NCBI GenBank assembly: GCA_949752735.1
Contig: OX457038.1
Coordinates: forward strand, 20,820,012-20,884,011
Source of the DNA: Lumbricus terrestris
Taxonomy: Eukaryota > Annelida > Clitellata > Crassiclitellata > Lumbricidae
DNA length: 64,000 nt
Direction of reading: 5' to 3'
This document shows, piece by piece, positions 11,781 to 23,361 of the stretch (position 1 is the stretch's first letter; the number at the start of each line of letters is the position of its first letter). A program made the position numbers and the translations under genes. Under the pieces are notes generated by a model that did not search any database, was not told where the DNA came from, and saw only the letters and a list, made by a program, of their open reading frames with translations.

Positions 11781-13747
11781 AGTGTGGTCCACAAAAATTA
11801 TTTCTCAAATTTCTTTGATGGTACCTCTCATTCTGTTACCTTGCCTTATTAGTGAGTAAGTGTAAAATTTCAGCCTAATTGGTTAATATTTAGTGGTCGC
11901 GCAATGCTCCTGACTTTTCACCATTCGTGACAATGCCGAAAATAAGCAAATGAAAGCATTTAAATTATATGGACAAGGATTCTTTTAGAATTTGGATTTT
12001 TTAAAAATAAACTGATCATTGTAGACTGCATAAAAGATTGAGTGGCATATAGATCTACTGAATGCTGATATAGCCTAAAGTTAATAATTTAGTCATAACA
12101 TAATTTTTTTAAATTATAGCAATGGCAGCCATAATTATGCTGAACATTGGGTTTTCGGTTGTTGGAGTCTCAGCAGAATGCCTAACGGCCTAACGCATAC
12201 TTCACTGCGTCAAGGAAATGAGCTTTGTGCTCAGATACAACCTGCATTAGATATTTCTCCCATTCATTTTTAGTGATGGATGATTAGTTTTCTTGAATGA
12301 GTGTAACAACCACTCTCGGCATTGACGTTTGCAACCCTGACACTCTTTGTGCACTGTTTTGCCTTCTGACAATCCTGATTTTACTTCCATTGTTCAGTAT
12401 CAATATCAGTTAGGAACTCATATGGCGGTTCTGCTACCTGTAAAAAGTTTGGACGGTTTCACCGTCCCAAAATCTTCCACCTGTGAATACATGGCTCACC
12501 TGCAACTTGAATGTGTGTTTCAGACGCTCGTTTCGTTCTTGAATTTGAGATGCCTTAACTGTCTTTTGCTGGACATTTTCCATGGTTGATGGCTGGGTCT
12601 AAAAAGGCCAAGGCTACCATCTCCTCACACATGATTATTACAAATTCTTAGAAAGAGCTTTGGTGGTTGCTGCTGAAATGGCACAATTTGCTTTCGAACG
12701 CTTTGTATTTAAATATAGACTTCAGAATTCGAAGGTCGCTGGGTGGTGTTGTTATCGGGTTTGGACAAGACATCATGCTTCTGTGTATGCCAGACACGAA
12801 AACAGGTTGTTTTGTCGAAATCTAATGAGAATATACTATTTTCCCAACCAAAATTGCTGATCTTTTTTCTACCCTACTTGTATTTTAACAGATTTGCCGA
12901 TATTATCCTAGCACTCTCATAATATGTGGGGCGCGGTGGTGTAGTGATGGCGTCGTTGCCTTGAGGCCGGGAGGTTCGAGGTTCGAATCCACCTCAAGTC
13001 GCCGCGTAGGGACCTTGGGCAAGTCCTTCACTCGCAATTGCTCAGCGCTTCGGCGTGAAACTCCGATGCAGTGTCCGCTCTGCAGTCGGGAGCGCCTCTG
13101 AGTAGTAGCTTGAAGGGGGCGCTATAACAAGTGCACATACAAACATACAAACAAACAGACAAAATTCTCAAAATTTCCGATGCTTCTTTTGGTATATTTC
13201 TGAACTGTTGGGAGATATGAGCATGTGTTTGTGGTGGGTGGGGGAAACGGTCCCAACAAACATTGGTGGACCGTCCCCATAGGTCTCCACCCATTCCAGT
13301 AGCATATTGGCAATGTATCAAATAGATGCTTTGCAGTATTACCAGAAGGGATGTTTCCATCCATCGAAAGCATTACTCTCAACTTAGCAACAAGTACATC
13401 CGTAAATTTGAACCTTCCCTCTTATTATTTAAAAAATGACCCAAAGACCATGTGTACCCTTATTTTAAAAAGTATTTAATTAAAAGAATAATAACATCAG
13501 CTTTTCTCTACAGACCGAAGTAAACAATGCGTGTATGACAATATTTATCACTAAATCACAAACGAATGTTGACATAATGTACAGTTGAGGTGCTGTAATA
13601 TATCTCATCTTGTCGCGCGACCTCTAAACTTTGAGCAATTTCAATAAAATTTGGTAGGAATCATTGACACATGATGCATAACAGAATAAAAGGGTACCGT
13701 CACGAATTTTTCAAACTTTATTTTTTCCCACAGCTTTGTGGACCACA

Positions 13748-13749
<2 letters not shown>
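11781..13749. mobile_element. DNA transposon relic with AGTGTGGTCCACAAA terminal inverted repeats
   Basis: The left end AGTGTGGTCCACAAA (11781-11795) and right end TTTGTGGACCACACT (13735-13749) are perfect inverted repeats, both embedded in ATATAT flanks that would fit a TA-type target. Beyond the perfect part the two ends still align loosely, both having a GGTACC...ATTCTGTTA block, so the TIRs are long and diverged. Interior frames are broken and I do not recognise a transposase. A SINE (12926-13160) is inserted inside. Confidence 0.62.
12926..13160 (+). mobile_element. tRNA-derived SINE (full length)
   Basis: The head has a Pol III A box (TGGTGTAGTGATGG) and a B box (GGTTCGAATCC) at tRNA-like spacing. 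The body follows (TAGGGACCTTGGGCAAGTCC...GGCGTGAAACTCCG), then the 3' domain GTCGGGAGCGCCTCTGAGTA...GGGGGCGCTATAA and an A/C-rich tail (ACATACAAACATACAAACAA). A second copy lies on the minus strand at 54636-54783. The 3' domain matches the LINE end at 38189-38250, implying mobilisation by that LINE. Confidence 0.85.
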
Positions 13750-13785
<36 letters not shown>

Positions 13786-13918
13786 TAATCGTTGGCAGCA
13801 AACTGAGATTATGTGTTAGAGGGAAATGCGGCAGCCGTGTCTTTTCTATAATTATATATATAGTCTATTTTGCATTTAACGCTTCCATTGGTGTTCGTGG
13901 TTCTCTGGCCGTATTTTC

Positions 13919-14866
13919 CCTCAGGCTACCAAGCTTTTTTGTAACAGGGACTACCAAGGGGTGGTGGTTACCACCCCATGGATTTTGGGTTTGGTTTGAG
14001 ATATCATAACTTGTAATACACCAATGGATTCAGCATTCATTTCTGCACAAAATGGTATATTTAGGTTTAGAAAATATTAATGCAACTCCAAATTATGATT
14101 TTTTTACTATGGGTACCCGTCGATTCCACAAAAACGTATACTTACGCATAACAGGGAATATATTAGATTCTGTGTGTTTTGAACATGATTTTAATAGTCT
14201 ACATATAATAAAGTCCAATTTTCAACTATAAAAACTAGTAATAAGTCTGTTTTCTGCACAATCAAAACAAAAAAAGTAGTAGCTGCTGAAAAACGTTTAC
14301 GCAGACAGCGGTTTGCGTTGTAAAAAAAAATTTTTTTCACATATTTTAATTTATTTTGAGCACTTCCGGTCATCAAAAAACAAATTATTTGGTATTAGAA
14401 AATAGCCCTAAATGCTTTCTACAGAATGACATAATTTATTTCTATTAAGAGATAAATTATGGATAAGTTATAATAAAAAAAACATGAATATTTTATGAAA
14501 ATAAAACATCTTTATATACATTTTAATTTATTTTGAGCACTTCCGGTTGTCAAACAACAACTCAGTGAGCATGAAAATGCAGTCCCACATTCCCTCTATA
14601 GAATGGCGTAATTTGTGTCTCTTCATATTTAAGCGGCGGAAAAGTTATAGTCGATAATCTAAGGAGGTGGTATCCACCCCTCTGGTACCTTGGGTATATC
14701 GGGTATAACTTTTGAACGGTATGGGACAGCATCACAATTTTTAGCTCAGAATGTGTGTCAATGAACCCTCTACAGCTACCTAAAACGTCAACATTTTATT
14801 CCAAACGTAACACGTTTGAATTGGGAAAAACCTAGGGGTGGATACCACCCCTTTGGTAGCCCGAGG
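13919..14866. mobile_element. TIR element with internal about 180-bp repeats
   Basis: The left end CCTCAGGCTACCAA (from 13919) and right end TTGGTAGCCCGAGG (to 14866) are inverted. Both ends also carry GGGGTGGT..ACCACCCC palindromes. Inside, TTTTAATTTATTTTGAGCAC begins two diverged direct repeats near 14343 and 14521 (period about 179 bp), and a related block occurs near 14660. No coding potential is recognised and no clear target duplication was found. Confidence 0.6.
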
Positions 14867-14989
14867 TTTATACCTATAATAATAGTCTTATGTCTCGATA
14901 TTTTCTTCTATGGAGGGAGAGAAGGAAGAAGGAGATTGGAAGAGAGCGACTCTGAACGAGACATGCATAATATCAATGATAGAGAATAA

Positions 14990-15270
14990 GAAAAAAACGG
15001 AGAGTGAGAATGTGAGAGAACGCATGAGACAAACGAAGAGTGAGACTGTGAGAGAATAAGAGACAAACGGAGAGTGAGACTGTGAGAGAATAGGAGACAA
15101 ACGGAGAGTGAGAATGTGAGAGAACGCATGAGACAAACGAAGAGTGAGACTGTGAGAGAATAAGAGACAAACGGAGAGTGAGACTGTGAGAGAATAGGAG
15201 ACAAACGGAGAGTGAGAATGTGAGAGAATAGGAGACAAACGGAGAGTGAGAATGTGAGAGAATGCATGAG
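14990..15270. repeat. 34-36 bp minisatellite
   Basis: About eight copies of AGACAAACGGAGAGTGAGAC(TGTGAGAGAATAGG) with a longer 36-bp variant containing GAACGCATG. Open frames across it are a consequence of the repeat. Confidence 0.92.
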
Positions 15271-15332
15271 ACGATGACGGCGGTGTTTCATTTAGCGTAA
15301 TTTTTTAGCGTTTCTGTAGATGCAATCGTCAA

Positions 15333-16728
15333 GAGATCTACTTATCAAGAGATCTATTATCAAGAGATCTACTTATCAAGAGATCTGTTATCAAGAGATC
15401 TGTTATTAAGAGATCTGTTATCAAGAAATCTACTTATCAAGAGATCTGTTATCAAGAGATCTACTTATCAAGAGATCTGTTATCAAGAGATCTGTTATCA
15501 AGAGATCTGTTATCAAGAGATCTGCTATTAAGAGATCTGTTATCAAGAGATCTACTTATCAAGAGATCTGTTATCAAGAGATCTGTTATCAAGAGATCTG
15601 TTATCAAGAGATCTGTTATCAAGAGATCTGTTATCAAGAGATCTGTTATCAAGAGATCTGTTATCAAGAGATCTGTTATCAAGAGATCTGTTATCAAGAG
15701 ATCTGTTATCAAGAGATCTGTTATCAAGAGATCTGTTATCAAGAGATCTGTTATCAAGAGATCTGTTATCAAGAGATCTGTTATCAAGAGATCTACTTAT
15801 CAAGAGATCTGTTATCAAGAGATCTGTTATCAAGAGATCTGTTATCAAGAGATCTGTTATCAAGAGATCTACTTATCAAGAGATCTGTTATCAAGAGATC
15901 TGTTATCAAGAGATCTGTTATCAAGAGATCTGTTATCAAGAAATCTGTTATCAAGAGATCTGTTATCAAGAGATCTGTTATCAAGAGATCTGTTATCAAG
16001 AGATCTACTTATCAAGAGATCTGTTATCAAGAGATCTGTTATCAAGAGATCTGTTATCAAGAGATCTGTTATCAAGAGATATGTTATCAAGAGATATGTT
16101 ATCAAGAGATCTGTTATCAAGAGATCTGTTATCAAGAGATCTGTTATCAAGAGATCTGTTATCAAGAGATCTGTTATCAAGAGATCTGTTATCAAGAGAT
16201 CTGTTATCAAGAGATCTGTTATCAAGAGATCTGTTATCAAGAGATCTGTTATCAAGAGATCTGTTATCAAGAGATCTACTTATCAAGAGATCTGTTATCA
16301 AGAGATCTGTTATCAAGAGAACTGTTATTAAGAGATCTGTTATCAAGAGATCTACTTATCAAGAGATCTGTTATCAAGAGATCTGTTATCAAGAGATCTG
16401 TTATCAAGAGATCTGTTATCAAGAGATCTGTTATCAAGAGATCTGTTATCAAGAGATCTGTTATCAAGAGATCTGTTATCAAGAGATCTGTTATCAAGAG
16501 ATCTGTTATCAAGAGATCTGTTATCAAGAGATCAACTTATCAAGAGATCTGTTATCAAGAGATCTGTTATCAAGAGATCTGTTATCAAGAGATCTGTTAT
16601 CAAGAGATCTGTTATCAAGAGATCTGTTATCAAGAGATCTGTTATCAAGAGATCTGTTATCAAGAGATCTGTTTTCAACAGATCTGTTATCAACAGATCT
16701 ACTTATCAAGAGATCTGTTATCAAGAGC
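15333..16728. repeat. 15-bp minisatellite TATCAAGAGATCTGT, about 90 copies
   Basis: A nearly homogeneous tandem array in which almost every unit contains AGATCT (a BglII recognition sequence). A 16-bp variant (TATCAAGAGATCTACT) is interspersed at irregular intervals (for example near 15791, 15867, 16003, 16274, 16344) and shifts the reading frame each time. Both strands are therefore open in pieces, which is a repeat artefact and not coding. Confidence 0.97.
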
Positions 16729-17204
16729 TTATAATTCAGTTGTCTGCTCTTCCGCATCTAAGGAACCTATTTATAGACAGAATTTGTGATGAAATGGCTG
16801 AGTATATATGCTACTGCAGCGGAGGACATTGCAGCTGATGTTGTTGCTGTTTCGGCTGCTGCACGTCCACCATGCATGGTTAATCTTTGCTCTACCGCGT
16901 CTCTCCTCTCATCAGTCAATGCCTTTAAAATGAATCAGAGAAATGAGTTCATTATCTCTTTTCCATCCTCTCCAGTCTTTCCCGATCTCTTTTCCATCCT
17001 CTCCAGTCTTTCCCGTCGTCTGTCTCTATTTATCTTCCGTCATTCAAGTCTTAGGGCCATCCCCCAATTTCCTTCTCCCCCATTTTTCTTCCTCTCTCTT
17101 GCAGTTACTCGTCTATATATTCTGTTCGATCCTCCATCCTTTGCCTTCGTAAATATATATATATATATATATATATAATTATATATATATTCGTCTCCTT
17201 ATCT
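16729..17204. other. Intergenic with duplicated 30-bp CT-rich segment and AT microsatellite
   Basis: CTCTTTTCCATCCTCTCCAG is directly repeated near 16957 and 16988. An AT microsatellite lies at about 17153-17190. An open frame here (16786-17178) is low-complexity and ends in the AT repeat, so no gene is called. Confidence 0.55.
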
Positions 17205-17212
17205 CTGATTAT

Positions 17213-17979
17213 CAGTGTTACCGCTCCTTGGCTTTTTTCCCAAGATCTTGGCTTTTTCAATCGTATCTTGGGATATTGGCTTTTTTCCAAAGGACCTTGG
17301 CTTTTTTACTTGGCTTTTTTCTGCCCACTAAATAACAATAATCTTCGCAATAATCCACCAAATAACAATAATTTTTAGCAATAATCCACTAAATAACAAT
17401 AATCTTAGCAATAATATAACTTTATACGGCTCCACCTACTGACTAGTATATATCCGACTTATTATTATTCTCTGAGCTGTTTGCTCTCTGCATATTAGTT
17501 ATTTGTGAATTGTGACGCCACGTGTAATTCCGCGCAAAATCGCAAATAACTTGATAAAGATAAGTTGATCACAGATAGGTTACCTATATTAATAACAATA
17601 GACATTAATCTTAGAAATACAAACAAGTCAGCCTTAATGGCTCACAAGATGACACAAAAGCACACAAAAACTTTTGAACTCAAGACAACAACTAAAGTGA
17701 AGATGACGTTTATTTCTCAAAAGTAACTAGCGCACTATGTTCCAAAATGTTGTTCGTATGTTAGAAAATCAGCGAACGGAACCAATTATTAACAATTTAG
17801 TATACATTAATTTCAAGATTAATTATACATAATTTCATAAACATCACAATTTATCGGATAAAATAGCCTCTGTCTGAATAAAATAGGTGACATATAGTCC
17901 ATAATTATTAACTTGGCTTTTCTTGGCTTTTTTTAAGGCCCCATCTTGGCTTTTCTTAAAATTTGGAGCGGTATCACTG
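17213..17979. mobile_element. Non-autonomous hAT element, TIR CAGTGWTACCGCTCC, perfect 8-bp TSD
   Basis: The left end CAGTGTTACCGCTCC and right end GGAGCGGTATCACTG match at 14 of 15 bases. The flanks are identical 8-mers, CTGATTAT at 17205-17212 and 17980-17987. Subterminal regions carry repeated TTGGCTTTTTT words, five or so at the left end and three at the right, all in the same orientation; hAT elements often have such subterminal motifs as transposase-binding sites. The interior has a 34-bp-type tandem repeat (17327-17415, CAAATAACAATAAT) and no transposase frame. Confidence 0.85.
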
Positions 17980-17987
17980 CTGATTAT

Positions 17988-18539
17988 ATTCATAGTAAAA
18001 TATTTTTGGCATATATATATGATGCTTTATAGCCAACTGTCCAATTTAACGAACATAATCTAGCGCCCCCGCAGCCTCGTAGTCCCTCAATGCGAGGAGT
18101 GTATCAGAACAAGTGACAGCTTAAAATTCCGTTCTGCATTTTCATGTTGAATAGTTTCAGAATTTTTTCCCTGATGTACCGACTTTCCAATTTGGTTTCT
18201 TTAATATGGCGATGTTTTTTTTGCCCCCGACAAATAATAGGCCTACCAGTTTCGGAAGCACACGTACACGTAAGCCGATGACTGAAGTAATAATACATGT
18301 ATGTGACAGTCAGTCTTAGATTTGATGGACAGACAACTCTAGAACGCGCTTCATATTCGTATACATGCTTCGCAACGAATCTAATGACACGTTGCGCTGT
18401 TCGCGCTCTTGGATACGAGTGCGGTTTTTCACACTGTAAATAAATGACAGCAACCTGTTGAGCAGACTGCACATGTAGTGCACACCTCATTTGTCACACA
18501 GGCGTTTGCGTGAATTCACTTTTTTCTCAATGGTAAACA
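17988..18539. other. Intergenic, no supported gene
   Basis: A 128-codon minus-strand open frame (18490-18104) exists but shows no recognisable domain, splice context or coding-like composition. Confidence 0.45.
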
Positions 18540-18969
18540 GACTATTGGTCATATGACTATTGGTGATATAACTATTGGTCATAGGACGATTGGTCATACG
18601 ACTATCGTCGGTTATAGGTCGATAAGGCATAAATTAAAATAATAACTTAGCCAATTATAGCTATAACCGAGTATATACTTATTGATGAGTTTAAAACACC
18701 AACCAACATTTGCTAGATCATTAAAATAAACATGTAATGCAAAATAAAATCCGTTACACTCCATTAAATTACTTGATTTACATTAATCATATTACATTAA
18801 TCAGTCTTAAAATGCTGCATATCCCAAATTGATACATGCAACCATTGCAATTATCTAAAGAAAATTGCATACTTTGCCAGTGGCTTATTTATTTCAAAAA
18901 TATGATTCATGTCATTCAAGTGATTTGTGACATATTAAGACAGATAGATCTTATGACCAATCGTCATAG
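18540..18969. mobile_element. Possible MITE with ACTATTGGTCATA repeats at one end
   Basis: 15-bp units (ACTATTGGTCATATG and variants) start at 18541, 18556, 18571 and 18586. The inverted counterpart TTATGACCAATCGTCATAG lies at 18951-18969. The arrangement suggests a repeat-ended inverted element of about 430 bp, but boundaries and target duplication are not clear. Confidence 0.4.
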
Positions 18970-18999
18970 ATCCTTCGTCATTAGGTGACACATGACGGT

Positions 19000-19205
19000 G
19001 GCCACTGGCTTTATCAATTCAGCAATGAGTGCCTGTCTACTATGGCATTCGGAGTAATGCAGGGATCAGTTCTTGAGCCACTCTTTAAATCCGTCTGCAT
19101 CAATATGCCGACTATACTTGAATGCCACCCTCCTGCTGTAATGGAGTGTGTAAAAATTTCAGGAAATCGTCGAGTAAGCGCAGACCTCTGTATGTTCTTC
19201 AAACC
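19000..19205 (+). pseudogene. Degenerate LINE reverse transcriptase fragment
   Basis: The frame contains FGVMQGSVLEPLFKSVCINM, which fits the conserved GVPQGSxLGPLLFxxYIND block of non-LTR reverse transcriptases, with substitutions at normally invariant positions (P to M, G to E). No catalytic DD block follows intact. It is a short, old relic. Confidence 0.5.
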
Positions 19206-19394
19206 TGCAAAACTGAATTCATATATGGCTGGGCAAGGAATCTATACATATAGGCACACGCTCATGGATTGACAGAGGTTATTGAAGCGACACTTCCTAA
19301 CTGGAGGTTTACACTGTGCAACGTGGTGTACAATACATATATTTCTGCTTCTAGATGCCGACCTGTCAATATATTATATTCCTCTGTAGGTCCA

Positions 19395-19452
19395 TAGCTC
19401 GAATAAACAAACGACATCATCGCCATGTATATATACGACATCATCGCCATGT
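19395..19452. repeat. 26-bp tandem duplication
   Basis: CGACATCATCGCCATGTATA plus TATA is repeated twice head to tail. Confidence 0.8.
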
Positions 19453-19609
19453 ATATATACGAGAATATCTATACTTTGACGTCACTATAACTACCGTCAA
19501 TTCCTCTGTGCTGACGCGCCTGCAGACTATAGCCTACTGCAACGATGTCCATGCGAGTCTTTCAAAGTTCCGGATACGACAGCTTCAGTCATGCATCCTC
19601 AATTACATA

Positions 19610-20528
19610 CATATATACATACATACATAGTATTACATAATATATACATACATACATACATACATACATACATACATACATACATACATACATACATACA
19701 TACATACATACATACATACATACATACATACATACATACGTGCATACATACGTCGTAAATACATACAGGCATTCATAGTACACATACACACCGAGCACAT
19801 AGCAGCACCCATAAAATGAGGACGTGTGTACTGTGTGTAGCAATAGATGAGCCTGAAGAAATTATTGATGAAAATTGCCTGCCATGCGTCGCAAATTATT
19901 CCTTGTCGACCAAACGCCTGAAGCTGTTAGACCACATGCAGAAAGAAGAGATGCATGATTGGAAAACATTTAGATGAACATTCGAAAAGCGGACAAACAA
20001 TAAAGGATGCTGGATTGAGCCGCAGCTGTTGGGGTTTGTTTGCAGATAAACATACATACATACATACACACATACATACATACATACATACATACATACA
20101 TACATACATACATACATACATACATACATACATACATACATACATACATACATACATACATACATACATACATACATGCATGCATACATACATACATACA
20201 TACATACATACATACATACATACATACATACATACATACATACATACATACATACATACATACATACATACATACATACATACATACATACATACATACA
20301 TACATACATACATACATACATACATACATACATAGTATTACATACATGCATACATACATACATACATACATACATACATACATACATACATACATACATA
20401 CATACATACAAACATACATACATACATACACACATGCATGCATGCATGCATACATACATACATACATACATACATACATACATACATACATACTTTACAT
20501 AGTATTACATACATACATACATACATAG

Positions 20529-20559
<31 letters not shown>

Positions 20560-20884
20560 CATACATGCATGCATACATACATACATACATACATACATAC
20601 ATACATACATACATACATACATACAAACATACATACATACATACATACATGCATGCATGCATGCATACATACATACATACATACATACATACATACATAC
20701 ATACTTTACATAGTATTACATACATACATACATACATGCATACATACATACATACATACATACATACATACATACATACATACATACATACATACATACA
20801 TACATACATACATACATACATACATACATACATACATACATACATACATACATACATACATACATACATACATACATACATACA
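19610..20884. repeat. CATA tetranucleotide arrays with segmental duplications
   Basis: Two CATA blocks (19610-19740 and 20048-20884) flank about 300 bp of non-repetitive DNA. Within the second, a composite marker CATGCATGCATGCATG...TACTTTACATAGTATTACA occurs twice, about 211-215 bp apart (from 20433 and from 20648), showing duplication of array segments. Long open frames (Tyr-Val-Cys-Met or Ile-His-Thr-Tyr repeats) are artefacts of the repeat. Confidence 0.95.
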
Positions 20885-21033
20885 AACATCCTCTACTTAA
20901 ATACTCATCAAATACAAGAGCCTTCAACCGTATTGAGGAGCCATTGTTTTTGCATCCTTCTGATCCGTTTGTCTTTTGAGTTAATCATTGTCAGTCAGTC
21001 AGTTTGTCTAGATTCTAGAAACCTGCAAAATTA

Positions 21034-21813
21034 AACATGAATATCTATATATAAATAAAAATGTAAAACGTTACTGTTTGTTACCTCGGATCTCGGAAAG
21101 TTCTTGACCGATTGTTTTGAAAATTTTTGCAAACCGTTCCATTCGAACATAACCGGGTTTTTATAATGCCTTTTGGGAAAAAGCGCAATCTTTACGACGA
21201 AAAAAACGCAACTTTTAATTCCACTCCAGCGATTCCGATTTCAATTTCCATCCCACGTTGCTTACAATGCGGCCTTTTTTTATAACGTGCGGCCTTTTAT
21301 AGCGCATTTATAGCTTTCTACAAAATCAACGAACTCGGAAACTTCTTCACCTATAGATTTCAAATTTTCACACAATACGAGCGGGTTTTTATATGCTTCT
21401 TTGTGAAAAAAAGCGCAATCTGCGCGTCTGTTTATAGCGAATGTATGTAGCCTAACTGTCGGTTTTTGGAAAATCAAGGATCTCGGAAAGTTTTACGGAC
21501 GGACGGACGGGCGGACAACGGACGGGGAGGGACGGAGGACGGAGGGACAAAGGAGAGGAAGAGAGGGGTGAGTGAAGAAAGGAGGGGAGGGAGCGGGAGG
21601 AAGAGGGAGGAGAGGGAGAAAGGGGAGGGGAGGTAGGGAGCGAGGGGAGGGATGGAGGAAACGGGAGGGAGAGTGTGAGGCAAGGGAAGGGTAGAGAAGG
21701 GGAGGGAATAGGAGGGGAGAGGAGGAGAGGGAGTCAGGGGAAGGAAGGTAGGGAGGGAGGGTGGGAGGGAGAGTCTTTTCAGCCACAGCAACGCGTGGCC
21801 GGGTACAGCTAGT
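21034..21813 (-). mobile_element. Dispersed element starting TAGCTGTACCCGGCCACGCG (copy 1)
   Basis: Read on the minus strand it begins TAGCTGTACCCGGCCACGCG, passes through a long pyrimidine-rich tract, and ends in TTTTTATTTATATATAGAT-like sequence. A second copy with the same termini and shared inner blocks (CGGTTTGC, CCGAGGTAACAAAC, AAAAGTTG) is on the plus strand at 30298-31014. The plus strand of this copy is very G-rich at 21500-21775 (GGGAGGGAGGG type). No coding region is recognised; the class is unknown. Confidence 0.7.
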
Positions 21814-22019
21814 ATCTCTATAAATATTATAAAATATTAGAACGAGAGATGGTGGCAACATGTAAATAAAATCATAAGCATGTAGGTATCAGTCATAGAC
21901 AAAGTATCGTCGCTCTGTGATGTCAAGAAGTAGAAAATAATAAAGCGTACCGCCCGAGCTATATCTTCATTTTAGTGATTTCTTCGAAAATGAAGAAACA
22001 GATAAATCAGTCGCTGACC

Positions 22020-22143
22020 TACTTGCATGCAATTCTACTTGCATGCAATTCTGTCGTAGGAAATGCTTCATTACACGTATGATATATAAATGACATTACA
22101 CGTATGATATATAAATGACATTACACGTATGATATATAAATGA
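22020..22143. repeat. Short tandem duplications (16 bp x2, 25 bp x3)
   Basis: ACTTGCATGCAATTCT occurs twice, then CATTACACGTATGATATATA plus AATGA three times from 22069. Confidence 0.9.
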
Positions 22144-22486
22144 CTATCGCTTTCTAATCTGCTATTTCTTTATGTAACTCGGGAAATGATTGCCTTTTTC
22201 ACTCACTTTATTAGGCCTATTAATTATTTAACTGTGTATATAATATTCGCTGTTTTTTCATAGCTGACCGATGTTCCCGCAGTGCGTTTGCAGGCGGCTC
22301 ATTAAAGTATATACTTACTTACTTACATACTTACTTGGCTTATCATTTGAACGAACACAAAATTGCAATTCCCATGACGAATTAAACTTCCTGAAAGTGC
22401 ATTAAATATACAGTTAAGAGTAAATAGATTCTAGCGTAATCGTCGTTTTCGAGCAGGCCTATATATTGGTGCGGCCCCGGCTAGTC

Positions 22487-22840
22487 GACTTTACTTACTT
22501 ACTTAGTCCTTCCCGTGCACGTCTGCACATCGGGCAACGCATCTTTTCCACTCCTCCCTGTCCATCGCCAGTTCTTCAGCCTCCCCCCATGACATCTCCT
22601 GACATCTCAAGTCACCTTTGATACATGGTGTCCTTCCAGTTCTGTCATGGTTTTCCCCTCTCTTCTTTCTACTTCCAGCATTCCAGGACCTGTGGTTCTT
22701 CGATTCTCACCCATGTGAACAACATGTCCCATCCACCTCGCTCTTCTTTTCCTGATGATGTTTTTCATATCTTCTTGTCCCGTCATCTCTCTTATGATTT
22801 TGTTTGTTGTCCCGCCACAATATATTTGTAGAATCCTCAT
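22487..22840 (-). pseudogene. LINE 3'-end fragment with (TAAG)n tail
   Basis: The minus-strand frame encodes REMTGQEDMKNIIRKRRARW plus MGHVVHM, the RxRRLRWLGHVxRM-type block near the C terminus of many LINE polyproteins. After a frameshift it ends in EEWKRCVARCADVHGKD and a stop. The 3' end is GGAAGGACTAAGTAAGTAAGTAAAG, a (TAAG)n tail. The same terminus occurs at 46598-46758. The 5' part is missing. Confidence 0.75.
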
Positions 22841-23279
22841 CAGCCAAAGTCGATTTAAGTCGGCTTTGTGTAAAATAATTTCTTCAGTGACTCAAAAAGT
22901 TGGTCAGTGTTGGCGCTTTTTGCTTGAAAGTCGTATATCGCCAGCCAATGCAAGCAAAGTTGCTATATAGCCAACTAAAACCATGTGAACCGAGTGACAG
23001 TTTCTCAACAACTTTGCGCTCGCTTAGGATCCTATTCCAAACACTTGCAGCTGGCAGACAGTTTGACAGTTATTGCTCTGGGAACTTGAAAGTGCACGAA
23101 AATACGCAGTTAATGTTTCACATGTTTTTAGTAAATAGTAACATTGATCATATCTAACTAGGCCTTATTGGGCTTCGCCGTGTCCACGAAAGTAAACGAA
23201 AAATTCGCCCTCAGTGTTATACAATTCTATTTATTAGAGCAGCAGATTGTAATGAAAAGCACAGCTGCTCTTGTCTTGG

Positions 23280-23280
<1 letters not shown>

Positions 23281-23360
<80 letters not shown>
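23281..23360. repeat. (CGT)n microsatellite, about 27 units
   Basis: A perfect CpG-containing trinucleotide repeat, unusual beside the dominant ATT repeats. Poly-Arg, poly-Asp and poly-Thr frames here are artefacts. Confidence 0.97.

Positions 23361-23361
<1 letters not shown>

Noticed and set aside
15333..16728. Possible CRISPR-like array
   Set aside because: Tandem units have no variable spacers and the genome is eukaryotic.
15461..16757. Open frames of Ile-Thr-Asp-Leu-Leu and Leu-Leu-Ser-Arg-Asp repeats
   Set aside because: They are products of the 15-bp minisatellite and change frame at every 16-bp variant.
18104..18490. 128-codon minus-strand frame
   Set aside because: No recognisable domain, no splice or promoter context, AT-rich codon use like the flanking non-coding DNA.
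19589..20979. Tyr-Val-Cys-Met and Ile-His-Thr-Tyr frames
   Set aside because: CATA tetranucleotide repeat artefacts.
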